Shown here in pieces: positions 25,472 through 33,021 of a DNA stretch of 34,205 nucleotides. This DNA comes from Oscillospiraceae bacterium (GTDB lineage: Bacteria > Bacillota > Clostridia > UMGS1883). A program made the position numbers and the translations under genes. The notes under the pieces were generated by a model. It was not told where the DNA came from and ran no database searches. It worked only from the letters and a program-made list of their open reading frames with translations. The DNA is taken from positions 1-34,205 of the forward strand of contig SVJW01000016.1 in assembly GCA_015068735.1 (NCBI GenBank). The letters run 5' to 3'. Position 1 is the stretch's first letter; the number at the start of each line of letters is the position of its first letter.

Positions 25472-25499
25472 ATTATACCACTATTCAGCGTAAATGCAA
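25472..25499 (-). promoter_or_regulatory. Probable sigma-A promoter of pgk-tpiA
   Basis: Read leftward, TTGCAT (25494-25499) and TATAAT (25472-25477) are 16 bases apart, with an extended -10 TGG before TATAAT. The leader to the pgk ATG is about 80 bases. Confidence 0.7.
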
Positions 25500-25571
25500 G
25501 CATTTTTGAGCGAAAAACCGCCTAAAATCAGTATTTTTTTATCGTTTCGACAATTGCATACTTTCTGACGC

Positions 25572-25611
25572 AAAAACAGCGGTAAACACGACTGTGTTTA
25601 CCGCTGTTTTT
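25572..25611. terminator. Terminator overlapping the PepSY stop codon
   Basis: An 18-bp perfect stem (25572-25589 with 25594-25611) encloses GACT. It overlaps the TAA of the PepSY lipoprotein gene and ends in T-runs in both directions. Confidence 0.85.
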
Positions 25612-26137
25612 AATCAAAAACCGATTCTGTTTCCCATTTTAGAATTTCGCCTGTTTTTGCATCGATTTCAAATTCATATTCTGTTTTATCATACACGATT
25701 TTTCCCTCGTATTTTTCCCTGCCATCGTCAAATTCCTTTTTGAATTCGCGGATATTTTCTGCCGTTGCACCGGGAACTTTAGAAAGAGCAATTTCCTTTA
25801 CCTTTTCCTCAGTTATTGCTGTTTCCTGTTGTGAAGTCTCGGCAGATGTGGGCTTATAATTTTCAGCGTCTGTATCGTAAGACAGTATATCACCTGTGTT
25901 TCCGTCTATTTCGTAGTCAAATTCCCTTTTATCCTTTGTGTAAAATTCAACTTCATAAACAACCTTTCCATCGTCACGATCTTTTTCTGCCTTTATGAAA
26001 GTTACATCTTCATTTGAAAGCCCTGCATTATCCAGGGCTATCTGTTTCGCCTCATCGGCTGACAGTTTTGCCTTGGCAGATCCGCAAGCAGTCAATACCA
26101 ATGTCATCGCAACTAATAACAAAATAAGTTTTTTCAT
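25610..26137 (-). CDS. PepSY-domain lipoprotein
   Basis: This 175-aa protein has a lipoprotein signal with C18 as modified cysteine in LVLTACGS, followed by two PepSY-type repeats, about 25-92 (SADEAKQIALDNAG, then EIDGNTGDILSYD) and 108-172 (TEEKVKEIALSKVPG, then EIDAKTGEILKWE). PepSY domains are often linked to inhibition of peptidases outside the membrane, but the substrate is unknown. AGGAG lies nine bases before the ATG. It stands alone between two terminators. Confidence 0.9.
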   Translation of the reverse strand: MKKLILLLVAMTLVLTACGSAKAKLSADEAKQIALDNAGLSNEDVTFIKAEKDRDDGKVVYEVEFYTKDKREFDYEIDGNTGDILSYDTDAENYKPTSAETSQQETAITEEKVKEIALSKVPGATAENIREFKKEFDDGREKYEGKIVYDKTEYEFEIDAKTGEILKWETESVFD

Positions 26138-26160
26138 AAAATCACACTCCTGTCAAAAAA

Positions 26161-26190
26161 ATTATATGTACATTTTTCCTTTTTATGCAA
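26161..26190 (-). promoter_or_regulatory. Probable promoter of the PepSY gene
   Basis: Read leftward, TTGCAT (26185-26190) and TATAAT (26161-26166) are 18 bases apart, directly after the EF-G-like gene terminator. Confidence 0.55.
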
Positions 26191-26192
26191 AA

Positions 26193-26218
26193 AGCGGTGC
26201 TGAAAAATCAGCACCGCT
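26193..26218 (-). terminator. Terminator after the EF-G-like gene
   Basis: AGCGGTGCTGA pairs with TCAGCACCGCT and is followed by TTTTT on the minus strand. It lies six bases after the stop codon. Confidence 0.85.
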
Positions 26219-26223
26219 ACTTT

Positions 26224-28263
26224 TTACGCCTTCGCACTTTCAATTACTTTCTGTGCAATGTTTTCGGGAACTTCTTCATATCTTTCAAATGAGAATGTGA
26301 AGCTTCCTCTTGCACGGGTCATACTGCGAAGGTCAGTTGCATACTTAACCATTTCGGATTCGGGAACTTCTGCGATAACTTCACCGATACCGTCACCGAT
26401 GGGATTCATACCGAGAATTCTGCCGCGACGCTTATTAATGTCACCAATGATATCACCCATAAGATCCTCAGGCATATGAACTTCAAGATGACCGATGGGC
26501 TCAAGAAGTACGGGACTTGCCTGTGAGAGACCATCCTTATACGCAATGCCTGCAGCAACTTTGAACGCCATTTCGGAAGAGTCAACGGGGTGGTAAGAAC
26601 CGTCAACCAACACAGCTTTAAGACCTACAACGGGATAACCTGCAAGAACACCCTTTGTGATAGATTCCTGAAGACCTTTTTCAACTGCGGGGAAATAGTT
26701 CTTGGGAACTGCACCGCCTACAATCTTTTCCTCGAAAATAAGTTCGTTACCGTCATGGTGGCTGAATTCAATCCAAACATCACCGAACTGACCGTGACCG
26801 CCGGACTGCTTCTTGTGTCTTCCCTGTACCTTGACACTCTTGCGGATGGTTTCACGATATGCAATCTTAGGTGCCTGAAGATTAACTGCTACACCGAACT
26901 TGGATTTAAGTTTGCTTGTAATAACATCAAGATGAAGCTCACCTGTGCCGGCAATAGTCATTTCCTTTGTTTCGGGGTTGTTTCCAATTTCAAAAGAGGG
27001 ATCTTCCTCGCGAAGTTTGTTAAGACCTGCGCTTATCTTCTCTTCATCACCCTTTGCCTGGGGAACAATCGCCATTTTAATTGCAGCGGGTGCAAATTCT
27101 ATACTTTCAAGAGCTTCTCCGCCCTGTTTTGCAAGGGTGTCGCCTGTAAGTGTATAAGAAAGCTTTGTAGCTGCACCGATGTCGCCTGCTTTAAGCTCGG
27201 GAACTTCAATCTGCTTCTTACCGCGAAGAACGTAGAGTTTACCGATTCTTTCGTTAACATCCTTTGTTGCGTTATATGCAGTAGAGTCAGCCTTTAAAGT
27301 ACCGCTCATCACACGGATAAGAGAAATCTTTCCGTAAGAGTCAGCCAATGTCTTGAATACAATTGCGCTGAGGGGAGCAGATTCATCGCAAGCAGGTGTA
27401 GTTTCTGCCTCCACAGGAGAGGGAAGATACTTGAGCATAGCGTCCATAAGAGAACGAACTGCGAAAGTCTTATCAACGCAGAAACCGCCATAAACGGGAA
27501 CTACCTGTCCCTGCTTAACGCTGCCTTTAAGAACGGCACGCATTTCTTCGTCAGTAATAACATCGCCTGCAAAATATCTTTCAAGAAGTTCGTCACTTGT
27601 AAGAGCAACAGCCTCAACAAGTGCATCGTGATATTTATCGTAGGATTCCTTCATATTGTCGGGAATCGGAATTTCTGTTTCAACATCGTTGGAAACGGTA
27701 TATGCCTTACCGCTTACAACATTTACATAGCCCTTTATTTCCTTGCCTTCCTTAATCGGAATTCTGAAAACTGCGGCACTTGCACCGAATTTGTCGTGAA
27801 TCTGCGCAACGACTTTATCAAAATCAGCATTTTCATCATCCATCATATTGATGAACATCATTCTTGCCATACCGCGGTCTGTTGCGTATTTCCATGCCTT
27901 TTCAGTACCAACCTGTACGCCGCTTTTCGCATTTATAACGATAAGAGCACTCTCCGCTGCACGGATACCGCCCAAAGCCTCTCCTGCAAAGTCAAAATAT
28001 CCGGGAGTGTCGATAAGGTTAAGCTTTGAATCGGATATTTTGGGAGTATGCCATACACAGGGTGCCATGGAAAGATTAACAGAAATCTTTCTCTTGGTTT
28101 CTTCCGGATCATAGTCGCTTACAGTTGTTCCGTCTGCAATCTTACCAAATCTGTCAGATGCACCGGCTTTATGTAAAATCGCTTCAACAAGCGATGTCTT
28201 TCCTGCTCCGCCGTGTCCTAATACTACTACGTTTCTGATGTTTTCTCCACTAAATACATTCAT
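26224..28263 (-). CDS. EF-G-like translational GTPase (EF-G2 type)
   Basis: This 679-aa protein has EF-G domains I-V and resembles the second, EF-G-like group of bacteria and not the main translocase. The P-loop is GHGGAGKTS at 16-24, unlike AHIDAGKTT of standard EF-G. G3 is DTPGYFDF at 85-92. G4 is NMMD at 139-142, where the usual lysine of NKxD is methionine (codon 27844-27846). Domain IV carries HKKQSGGHGQFGDVW and the end has GRILGMNP and TRARGSFTFSFERY. AAAGGCGG precedes the ATG. It stands alone with a long leader. Role in translation is likely but its exact step is unknown. Confidence 0.9.
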   Translation of the reverse strand: MNVFSGENIRNVVVLGHGGAGKTSLVEAILHKAGASDRFGKIADGTTVSDYDPEETKRKISVNLSMAPCVWHTPKISDSKLNLIDTPGYFDFAGEALGGIRAAESALIVINAKSGVQVGTEKAWKYATDRGMARMMFINMMDDENADFDKVVAQIHDKFGASAAVFRIPIKEGKEIKGYVNVVSGKAYTVSNDVETEIPIPDNMKESYDKYHDALVEAVALTSDELLERYFAGDVITDEEMRAVLKGSVKQGQVVPVYGGFCVDKTFAVRSLMDAMLKYLPSPVEAETTPACDESAPLSAIVFKTLADSYGKISLIRVMSGTLKADSTAYNATKDVNERIGKLYVLRGKKQIEVPELKAGDIGAATKLSYTLTGDTLAKQGGEALESIEFAPAAIKMAIVPQAKGDEEKISAGLNKLREEDPSFEIGNNPETKEMTIAGTGELHLDVITSKLKSKFGVAVNLQAPKIAYRETIRKSVKVQGRHKKQSGGHGQFGDVWIEFSHHDGNELIFEEKIVGGAVPKNYFPAVEKGLQESITKGVLAGYPVVGLKAVLVDGSYHPVDSSEMAFKVAAGIAYKDGLSQASPVLLEPIGHLEVHMPEDLMGDIIGDINKRRGRILGMNPIGDGIGEVIAEVPESEMVKYATDLRSMTRARGSFTFSFERYEEVPENIAQKVIESAKA

Positions 28264-28350
28264 TGCCTAAACCGCCTTTCTACGAAGACATGAAGCGGGG
28301 GTTGTTTCCGCCTCTTCCCTTATTGAGAATTGCTCCGTTTTTGTAAATTA

Positions 28351-28371
28351 TACGAAGGATTCCTCCGTATA
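28351..28371 (-). promoter_or_regulatory. Leader hairpin of the EF-G-like message
   Basis: Read leftward, ATACGGAGG and CCTTCGTAT can form nine pairs including one G-U, around a three-base loop. No T-run follows. It buries an AGGAGG-like sequence and could affect translation or RNA stability. Confidence 0.4.
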
Positions 28372-28504
28372 TTAATTTTACTATAAAATGTGATATTTAT
28401 ATATCTGTATAATAAACAATAATTTATTTTTTCTTTCATCATTTTGCACAAAGGAAAGGTATTTTTTTCTGCTTTTTTGTTGATTTTGTCAAGGAAAGAT
28501 ACAA

Positions 28505-28542
28505 AAAAACAAGGAGTTAGCTATTGCAAACTCCTTGTTTTT
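28505..28542. terminator. Probable bidirectional terminator
   Basis: AAAAACAAGGAGTT (28505-28518) pairs with AACTCCTTGTTTTT (28529-28542) across ten bases. T-runs flank it on both strands. Leftward it would end the transcript of the small membrane-protein gene, about 135 bases after its stop codon. Confidence 0.7.
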
Positions 28543-28607
28543 ATTCAGTAGATTATTGCGACGGGCTTATTTGCCAACTTCTTTGTTTTGCAAGCAATAA
28601 AACGATA

Positions 28608-28635
28608 CCAAAAGATGTACGTCCCCAAATGGCTC
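28608..28635 (-). repeat. Left copy of a 28-bp inverted repeat
   Basis: On the minus strand it contains TTTGGGGACGTACAT. It matches the right copy at 29276-29303 in 26 of 28 positions, in opposite orientation. The two enclose a single small membrane-protein gene. Confidence 0.8.
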
Positions 28636-28670
28636 AAATGGCTTCTCCCCAAATGGCTTCCCAAATGGCT
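28626..28670. repeat. Four short tandem-like CAAATGGCT copies
   Basis: CAAATGGCT occurs at 28626-28634, 28635-28643, 28650-28658 and 28662-28670. The unit is the reverse complement of AGCCATTTG, the inner end of the 28-bp inverted repeat, so it looks like local duplication of the repeat end. It ends next to the stop codon of the neighbouring gene. Confidence 0.75.
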
Positions 28671-28677
28671 TTTGGTT

Positions 28678-29136
28678 TTATTTAGTTTCTTTATCGTGTG
28701 ACTTATTGAAAAGTCTATTAAATGATTCGCAAATTCTTTTAGCAGTTTTTATGACAAACCTTGCTATTGCTCTGCAAATAGTATACGGATATATAAGGTC
28801 TTTTAAAACACTTTTCGTAGCGTAAAACAACGCACTTTTATTCTTTTTTAAGGGAGACAATAGTTTTTTAGAATTCCCTATACCGTACAATAAAAATTTC
28901 ATATGCTTGCAAAATAATATCATGTATTTTAAAAGCATCCATAAGGCTAGAATGGAAAAATAGAAGTCGAGTGCACCGTTATCTTTGTTTTTAGATATGA
29001 AAGCTTCAGCAAGTGAGTAGGCTACAGCAACAAGTATACAATCGACAAAAATTAACTTTATAGCACCGCTTTTTGCCCTTTTCTTAAAGGAACTAATTTC
29101 CTCTTCCGACATATAAAAAGTATCAAAATTATTCAT
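28678..29136 (-). CDS. Small membrane protein inside an inverted-repeat unit
   Basis: I do not recognise this 152-aa protein. It has a charged N-terminus, two hydrophobic stretches at about 26-48 (IKLIFVDCILVAVAYSLAEA) and 57-80 (YFSILALWMLLKYMILFCKH), and a basic C-terminal half ending in charged residues (NKSHDKETK). GGAG lies seven bases before the ATG, and a TTGAAA-17-TACACT promoter is upstream, so it looks expressed. It is flanked by inverted 28-bp repeats, which suggests it moved as cargo or was trapped between repeated elements. It has no transposase character. Confidence 0.65.
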   Translation of the reverse strand: MNNFDTFYMSEEEISSFKKRAKSGAIKLIFVDCILVAVAYSLAEAFISKNKDNGALDFYFSILALWMLLKYMILFCKHMKFLLYGIGNSKKLLSPLKKNKSALFYATKSVLKDLIYPYTICRAIARFVIKTAKRICESFNRLFNKSHDKETK

Positions 29137-29173
29137 ACAAATGCTCCTCTTTACTACAACTGCTTATAAATTG

Positions 29174-29202
29174 AGTGTATCATAAAAAGTACTGCTTTTC
29201 AA
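29174..29202 (-). promoter_or_regulatory. Probable promoter of the small membrane-protein gene
   Basis: Read leftward, TTGAAA (29197-29202) and TACACT (29174-29179) are 17 bases apart, with TG one base before the -10 (extended -10). Confidence 0.5.
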
Positions 29203-29275
29203 TACTATTTTCTGTCTGTAATGAGACGGCAAAGGGATGAAGTTTATGATGTATTTTTGCTTGATATAAACTAAG

Positions 29276-29303
29276 GAGCCAATTGGGGACGTACATTTTT
29301 TGG
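29276..29303 (+). repeat. Right copy of the 28-bp inverted repeat
   Basis: It contains ATTGGGGACGTACATTTTTT and differs from the left copy at two positions. Just beyond, CCCCAAT (29314-29320) can pair with ATTGGGG (29282-29288), so this copy can also form a hairpin, as REP-like elements do. Confidence 0.8.
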
Positions 29304-29389
29304 CGCCACTTGCCCCCAATCTTGTTTGAGCCTTTTGACTCGCTCTTTTTGTTTTATTATAACACACATCTATTCTCTACGCAATAAAA

Positions 29390-29415
29390 AAGGAATTTGC
29401 TTTCGCAAATTCCTT
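29390..29415 (-). terminator. Terminator after asnA
   Basis: AAGGAATTTGC pairs with GCAAATTCCTT across TTTC, with TTTTTTATT following on the minus strand. It lies six bases after the asnA stop codon. Confidence 0.85.
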
Positions 29416-29420
29416 CTTCA

Positions 29421-30428
29421 TTATAACAAGAATATTCCGTTTTCTTGGCAAACCTCACGCATTTCGCCGGGCCATACGGAAACCTGAACTTCGCCGATGT
29501 GGGCTCTGCCTAACATCTGCATACACAGTCTGGACTGACCTATACCGCCACCTATTGTAAGGGGCAGAGTTTCGTTATCAATCATCTTATGATAGTCAAA
29601 CTGCATTCTGTCAAGGGCGTTACGTTCTGTAAGCTGTGCCTTAAGGGTTTCCTTGTCAACGCGTATACCCATTGAGGAAATCTCCAAACTGCGGCCGAGA
29701 ACATCGTTCCATACAAGGATATCACCGTTTAATGACCAGTCGTCGTAGTCGGGTGCTCTACCGTCGTGGGGCTTACCGCTTTTCAGTGCCTTACCAATCT
29801 GCATAATGAATACTGTTTTATATTTTCTTGTAATGGCATCTTCACGCTCTTTATCATTATAGCCGGGGTACATATCCTCCAGCTCCTGCGCGGTTACGAA
29901 ATGCACGTTTCTTTCGATAGTTTTGGGAAGCTGCGGAAATTCCTCACAGAGAATATCCTGTGTATCTGCCGCTGCCCTCACAATTTTTGTTACGCAATCT
30001 GTGAGGAAGTCAATATTTCTGTCCTCTCTCTTGATAACTCTTTCCCAGTCCCACTGGTCAACAAAAAGGGAATGAACGTTGTCAACCTTATCGTCACGAC
30101 GCACCGCATTCATATCGGTATAGATACCCTCTCCGGGCTGATAGCCGTAACGGTAGAGCGCCATTCTCTTCCACTTTGCAAGGGACTGGACAATTTCAAC
30201 GATACCGTCACATTCCTTGGTGTCAAATTCAACCTTGCGTTCAACACCGTTGAGGTCGTCATTTATACCGCTGTCCTTTCTTACGATAACAGGTGCGGTT
30301 ACTCTGTCAAGATTAAGTTCTTTCGCAAGCTTCTTCTGAAAATTGTCTTTTACAATTTTGATTGCTCTCTGTGTTTCGCGGAGAGTGAGCTTGGCTTCAT
30401 ATTCTTTCGGCAATATTAAACCTTCCAT
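29421..30428 (-). CDS. asnA: Aspartate-ammonia ligase (asparagine synthetase A)
   Basis: This 335-aa ATP-dependent enzyme makes asparagine from aspartate and ammonia. It is a class II synthetase-like fold; recognisable parts are VTAPVIVRKDSGINDDLNG, FVDQWDWERVI, the long AsnA-specific core with GRAPDYDDWSLNGDIL, and GGGIGQSRLCMQMLGRAHIG near the end. AGAGGCG precedes the ATG. It lies 46 bases after the spoVB stop codon with no terminator between, so it may be partly co-transcribed with it. Confidence 0.95.
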   Translation of the reverse strand: MEGLILPKEYEAKLTLRETQRAIKIVKDNFQKKLAKELNLDRVTAPVIVRKDSGINDDLNGVERKVEFDTKECDGIVEIVQSLAKWKRMALYRYGYQPGEGIYTDMNAVRRDDKVDNVHSLFVDQWDWERVIKREDRNIDFLTDCVTKIVRAAADTQDILCEEFPQLPKTIERNVHFVTAQELEDMYPGYNDKEREDAITRKYKTVFIMQIGKALKSGKPHDGRAPDYDDWSLNGDILVWNDVLGRSLEISSMGIRVDKETLKAQLTERNALDRMQFDYHKMIDNETLPLTIGGGIGQSRLCMQMLGRAHIGEVQVSVWPGEMREVCQENGIFLL

Positions 30429-30474
30429 TTCGACGCCTCTTTTCCTTAAAAATTATGTGACCTATTCACTTATT

Positions 30475-32016
30475 TTACCGCCATGAAGCCATTTTGTCAA
30501 CACCGGGAACAGGTTTTTTTGCGTTATTTTCCCTGCAAATATGAAGTACCCACTTGATATCGTCACGGGAAACGGCACTTGCAACATAAAGCAAAGATAA
30601 ATAAAAAACGCAGTATGCTATAATTTTTACAAAAACTGAAGCCGACGGAAATGCTATATTGCAGAAAATCCCTGCCGCTACGGTGCAAAGCAATGTTTTA
30701 AGAAGCCCCATTGATTTAAAATCAACGCTTGTCACTTTTGAAAGACGTCTGAGGCTTAAAAACGCATTAAAAACTTCTTTAATATACATAACTGCAATAT
30801 ATCCCACTATTGCCACACGGGGAAGCAAAAGCAGGAGGAGCGTTACATTCATAATTCCCTCCAGCACATTGTATATCATTGAGTAAACCTGCTGTCCCAA
30901 GCCTTTAAGACAGCCATCGGTTACGGAATCAATATAAATAATAGGAACAATTGGCGCAAATATTTTTATGTAAAAACCTGCCTCGATACTGTTGTACACG
31001 GTTTTTCCCAAAAGGTCTGAATAAAAATACATAACCCCCGCTACCCCCAGGCTGAACACTACGCCTATTCTCAGGGCGCGGTTTGCTATGTAGCTGACGC
31101 CTATCTTTTTCCCCTGTACCTGGGATTGGGTAAGGCGCGGCACAAGGATTTCTCCCAACGCTCCTAAAAGTGCCGCAGGAAACATAACTACCGGCAATGC
31201 CATCTGTGTAATCACGCCATAGGTCGAAAATGCCGCTGCGCTTTTCATACCGCTTTTCTTAAGACCGTGTGGGATTATTATCTGCCCAAGGGATGAAAGT
31301 CCTGTCCGCATATAGGCGCTAACGGCAAGAGGCAGTGCGGTTTTCCCCAGTCGTCTGAAGTTTTTATCTGTGGGACAGTTTTCTTTTTTCTTCACCGTTT
31401 CTGCAAAATACAGAATCAGCATACCTACTGCAAGACTGCCCTCGGCTATAAGCATTCCAAAAGAAAGGATTTCCGCAACATCCGTCCGAACACCTTTTGA
31501 AAAAGCAAAAATAACGAAAACTATTCTCAGAATCTGTGCTCCCAGTTCCACCACCACAAGGCGGAAAATTTTCTGTTTTGCGGTGAAAAATCCTTCCGCC
31601 ACGCTACCCAGTGCGATAAGGGGCATTGAGATTGCCATTATTCTTATAGCATCTGCCACAGAGGAATCCATTACCCAATGACGGGATAAAAGATCTGCAC
31701 CAAAAAACATTGCCGTGCCCGAAAACGTCCCGAAAACACAGGCGTAGAGAAAGGCACATCGCATAAGAGAACGGGGATTGGAGTTTCCGCGACTTTCCTC
31801 CTCCGCCACAAGCCTTGTTACGCTGAAACGTATTCCCGATATGGAAATAGTTGCAAAAACTGTTCCGACGGAAGAAATTATGCCAAATAGTCCAAGCTGT
31901 TGCGCACCTATGGACGATGCCAGATAGGATTGAAAGAAGAGCGCAGACAACCTTAATATAATAGTACTTGCCGCAAGAATCAGCGTATTTTTCAATAACT
32001 TTGATGCACTTTCCAT
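30475..32016 (-). CDS. spoVB: SpoVB-type polysaccharide flippase
   Basis: This 513-aa protein has about 12-14 membrane segments and belongs to the MOP superfamily (MVIN/SpoVB/RfbX type). SpoVB homologues are lipid II or oligosaccharide flippases, SpoVB itself needed for spore cortex. Signatures are LKNTLILAASTIILRLSALF at the start, GLFGIISSVGTVFATI, FSVTRLVAEEESRG and KIFRLVVVELGAQILRI. ATG at 32016 follows GGGGGGAT and gives the family-like N-terminus; the in-frame ATG at 32103 lacks support. A CATACATT -10-like element just upstream fits sigma-E control. The spoVB assignment over other members of the family is likely, not certain. Confidence 0.85.
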   Translation of the reverse strand: MESASKLLKNTLILAASTIILRLSALFFQSYLASSIGAQQLGLFGIISSVGTVFATISISGIRFSVTRLVAEEESRGNSNPRSLMRCAFLYACVFGTFSGTAMFFGADLLSRHWVMDSSVADAIRIMAISMPLIALGSVAEGFFTAKQKIFRLVVVELGAQILRIVFVIFAFSKGVRTDVAEILSFGMLIAEGSLAVGMLILYFAETVKKKENCPTDKNFRRLGKTALPLAVSAYMRTGLSSLGQIIIPHGLKKSGMKSAAAFSTYGVITQMALPVVMFPAALLGALGEILVPRLTQSQVQGKKIGVSYIANRALRIGVVFSLGVAGVMYFYSDLLGKTVYNSIEAGFYIKIFAPIVPIIYIDSVTDGCLKGLGQQVYSMIYNVLEGIMNVTLLLLLLPRVAIVGYIAVMYIKEVFNAFLSLRRLSKVTSVDFKSMGLLKTLLCTVAAGIFCNIAFPSASVFVKIIAYCVFYLSLLYVASAVSRDDIKWVLHICRENNAKKPVPGVDKMASWR

Positions 32017-32020
32017 AAAA

Positions 32021-32049
32021 ATCCCCCCATACACAATGTATGAAGGGAT
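32021..32049 (-). promoter_or_regulatory. Hairpin covering the spoVB ribosome site
   Basis: ATCCC/GGGAT and CATACA/TGTATG form an interrupted stem with a three-base loop. Read leftward, its 3' arm contains the GGGGGGAT ribosome site, so folding would hide it. If transcription starts from the CATACATT element, the 5' arm would be largely absent from the RNA, so the hairpin matters only for a longer transcript. Confidence 0.4.
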
Positions 32050-32062
32050 TTCGGTTTTATGT
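32035..32062 (-). promoter_or_regulatory. Candidate sigma-E promoter of spoVB
   Basis: Read leftward, CATACATT (32035-32042) fits the sigma-E -10 consensus CATACAHT. ACATAAA (32056-32062) lies 13 bases upstream and keeps the central ATA of the -35 consensus. Bacillus spoVB is under sigma-E, which supports the reading. Confidence 0.5.
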
Positions 32063-32106
32063 TTTAATTGGTAAGTGGCAGATAGTGATATGTACCCAAG
32101 CAACTA

Positions 32107-32823
32107 TTATTTTATTCTCTTAAATAAATCTCCGCCGATTTTAACTTCGTCTTCGCTAATGATTTCAACACGACTGCTCATATAGATCATTTTGCTGTCT
32201 AAGTTATACAAATCAATCATTTCTGTTTCTTCATCATATATAAAATAGTTTTCATAAGCCGAATGTTCTCCGCAAACACATTTCTCTGTGTATTTGCCGT
32301 CTTTATCCAAGGTAAGGATATAAGTACAACTTCTTTCTCCTTCAGCGCTTTCCCATTTGCCGATGATTGTATCATAAACTTCGGACGGGTTTTGTTTTGA
32401 AGCATCAAAAAGATCATCCTCGTCAACGAGTCCGGGGATATTTCTTTCGAAAAGGTTTCCATCGAGCATAAGTTCATTTTCACTTACAAGCTCGCCCTTC
32501 ATTGTTTCCACAAACTTTTTATCTTCTCCGTACAAATAGAAAAGCTTTTTTTCATCATCATAAATATAATATTCTACTAAATCCGAATTACCAACGGGGC
32601 TTCCGCATGCGCACCAGAGTGAAAACTCCTGATTTTCTTCAATAACAAGCTCATACGCACATCCATCGAATTCATATTCCCATTCGCCTATCATCATTTC
32701 AAGTGCCTCGGAATCTTTCTGAAGCGATTTTTTGAATTTCTCTTTTGAAAGGGAATTTTCGTTCCCCAACAAGGAACAACCTGCAAGCATAAAAACTATA
32801 AGAAGGGTGAGTATTCTTTTCAT
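32107..32823 (-). CDS. Lipoprotein with two copies of a cysteine-bearing domain
   Basis: I do not recognise the family of this 238-aa protein. It has a lipoprotein signal with C16 in FMLAGCSL. The rest is two tandem copies of one domain, about 43-128 and 152-236, each starting with G-x-W-E (IGEWEYEF, IGKWESAE), followed by cysteines in identical spacing: C55, C71, C73 and C166, C182, C184, that is C-x15-C-x-C-G. Each ends with a GxLFxR-like segment (DGNLFERN, GGDLFKRI). It is probably a surface protein; the cysteines could bind metal or form disulfides. A consensus promoter and AAAGGAG precede it. Confidence 0.8.
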   Translation of the reverse strand: MKRILTLLIVFMLAGCSLLGNENSLSKEKFKKSLQKDSEALEMMIGEWEYEFDGCAYELVIEENQEFSLWCACGSPVGNSDLVEYYIYDDEKKLFYLYGEDKKFVETMKGELVSENELMLDGNLFERNIPGLVDEDDLFDASKQNPSEVYDTIIGKWESAEGERSCTYILTLDKDGKYTEKCVCGEHSAYENYFIYDEETEMIDLYNLDSKMIYMSSRVEIISEDEVKIGGDLFKRIK

Positions 32824-32854
32824 AATAAATCTCCTTTTATCAGTTATTGTTTAT

Positions 32855-32883
32855 ATTATAACTTTTAAGGAAAATTTTGTCAA
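32855..32883 (-). promoter_or_regulatory. Consensus sigma-A promoter of the lipoprotein gene
   Basis: Read leftward, TTGACA (32878-32883) and TATAAT (32855-32860) are separated by exactly 17 bases. The leader to the ATG is about 25 bases. Confidence 0.9.
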
Positions 32884-32944
32884 TAAAACACGAATACTTT
32901 GGGGGCAAATTTGGATCGTATCTCTTTCCTATACACATCAAAAG

Positions 32945-32966
32945 CCCCCTTCTATCGAAGGGGGCC
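32945..32966 (-). terminator. Terminator after the 3D-domain gene
   Basis: GCCCCCTTC pairs with GAAGGGGGC across a four-base loop, with a short T-run (TTTTG) on the minus strand. It lies about 55 bases after the stop codon of the 3D gene. Confidence 0.75.
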
Positions 32967-33021
32967 TTTCTGAAAATGACTGCAACGACCTCGTCACAAC
33001 CACTTTGCTTACTTTGGTTGT

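Larger units (their letters stand above)
28264..28677. other. Long intergenic region upstream of the EF-G-like gene
   Basis: No coding sequence is evident in these 414 bases. Next to the EF-G-like gene is an A/T-rich leader with a hairpin at 28351-28371. Further right is the terminator at 28505-28542, then the left copy of a 28-bp inverted repeat (28608-28635) and CAAATGGCT repeats (28626-28670). I found no consensus promoter for the EF-G-like gene. Confidence 0.6.

Noticed and set aside
28626..28670. CRISPR-like tandem repeat
   Set aside because: The units are nine bases with almost no spacers, far from CRISPR size; no cas genes are present.
29164..29367. Leftward open frame of 67 codons at the right inverted repeat
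   Set aside because: It runs through the repeat, the neighbouring hairpin and the promoter of the next gene, and has no protein-like features.
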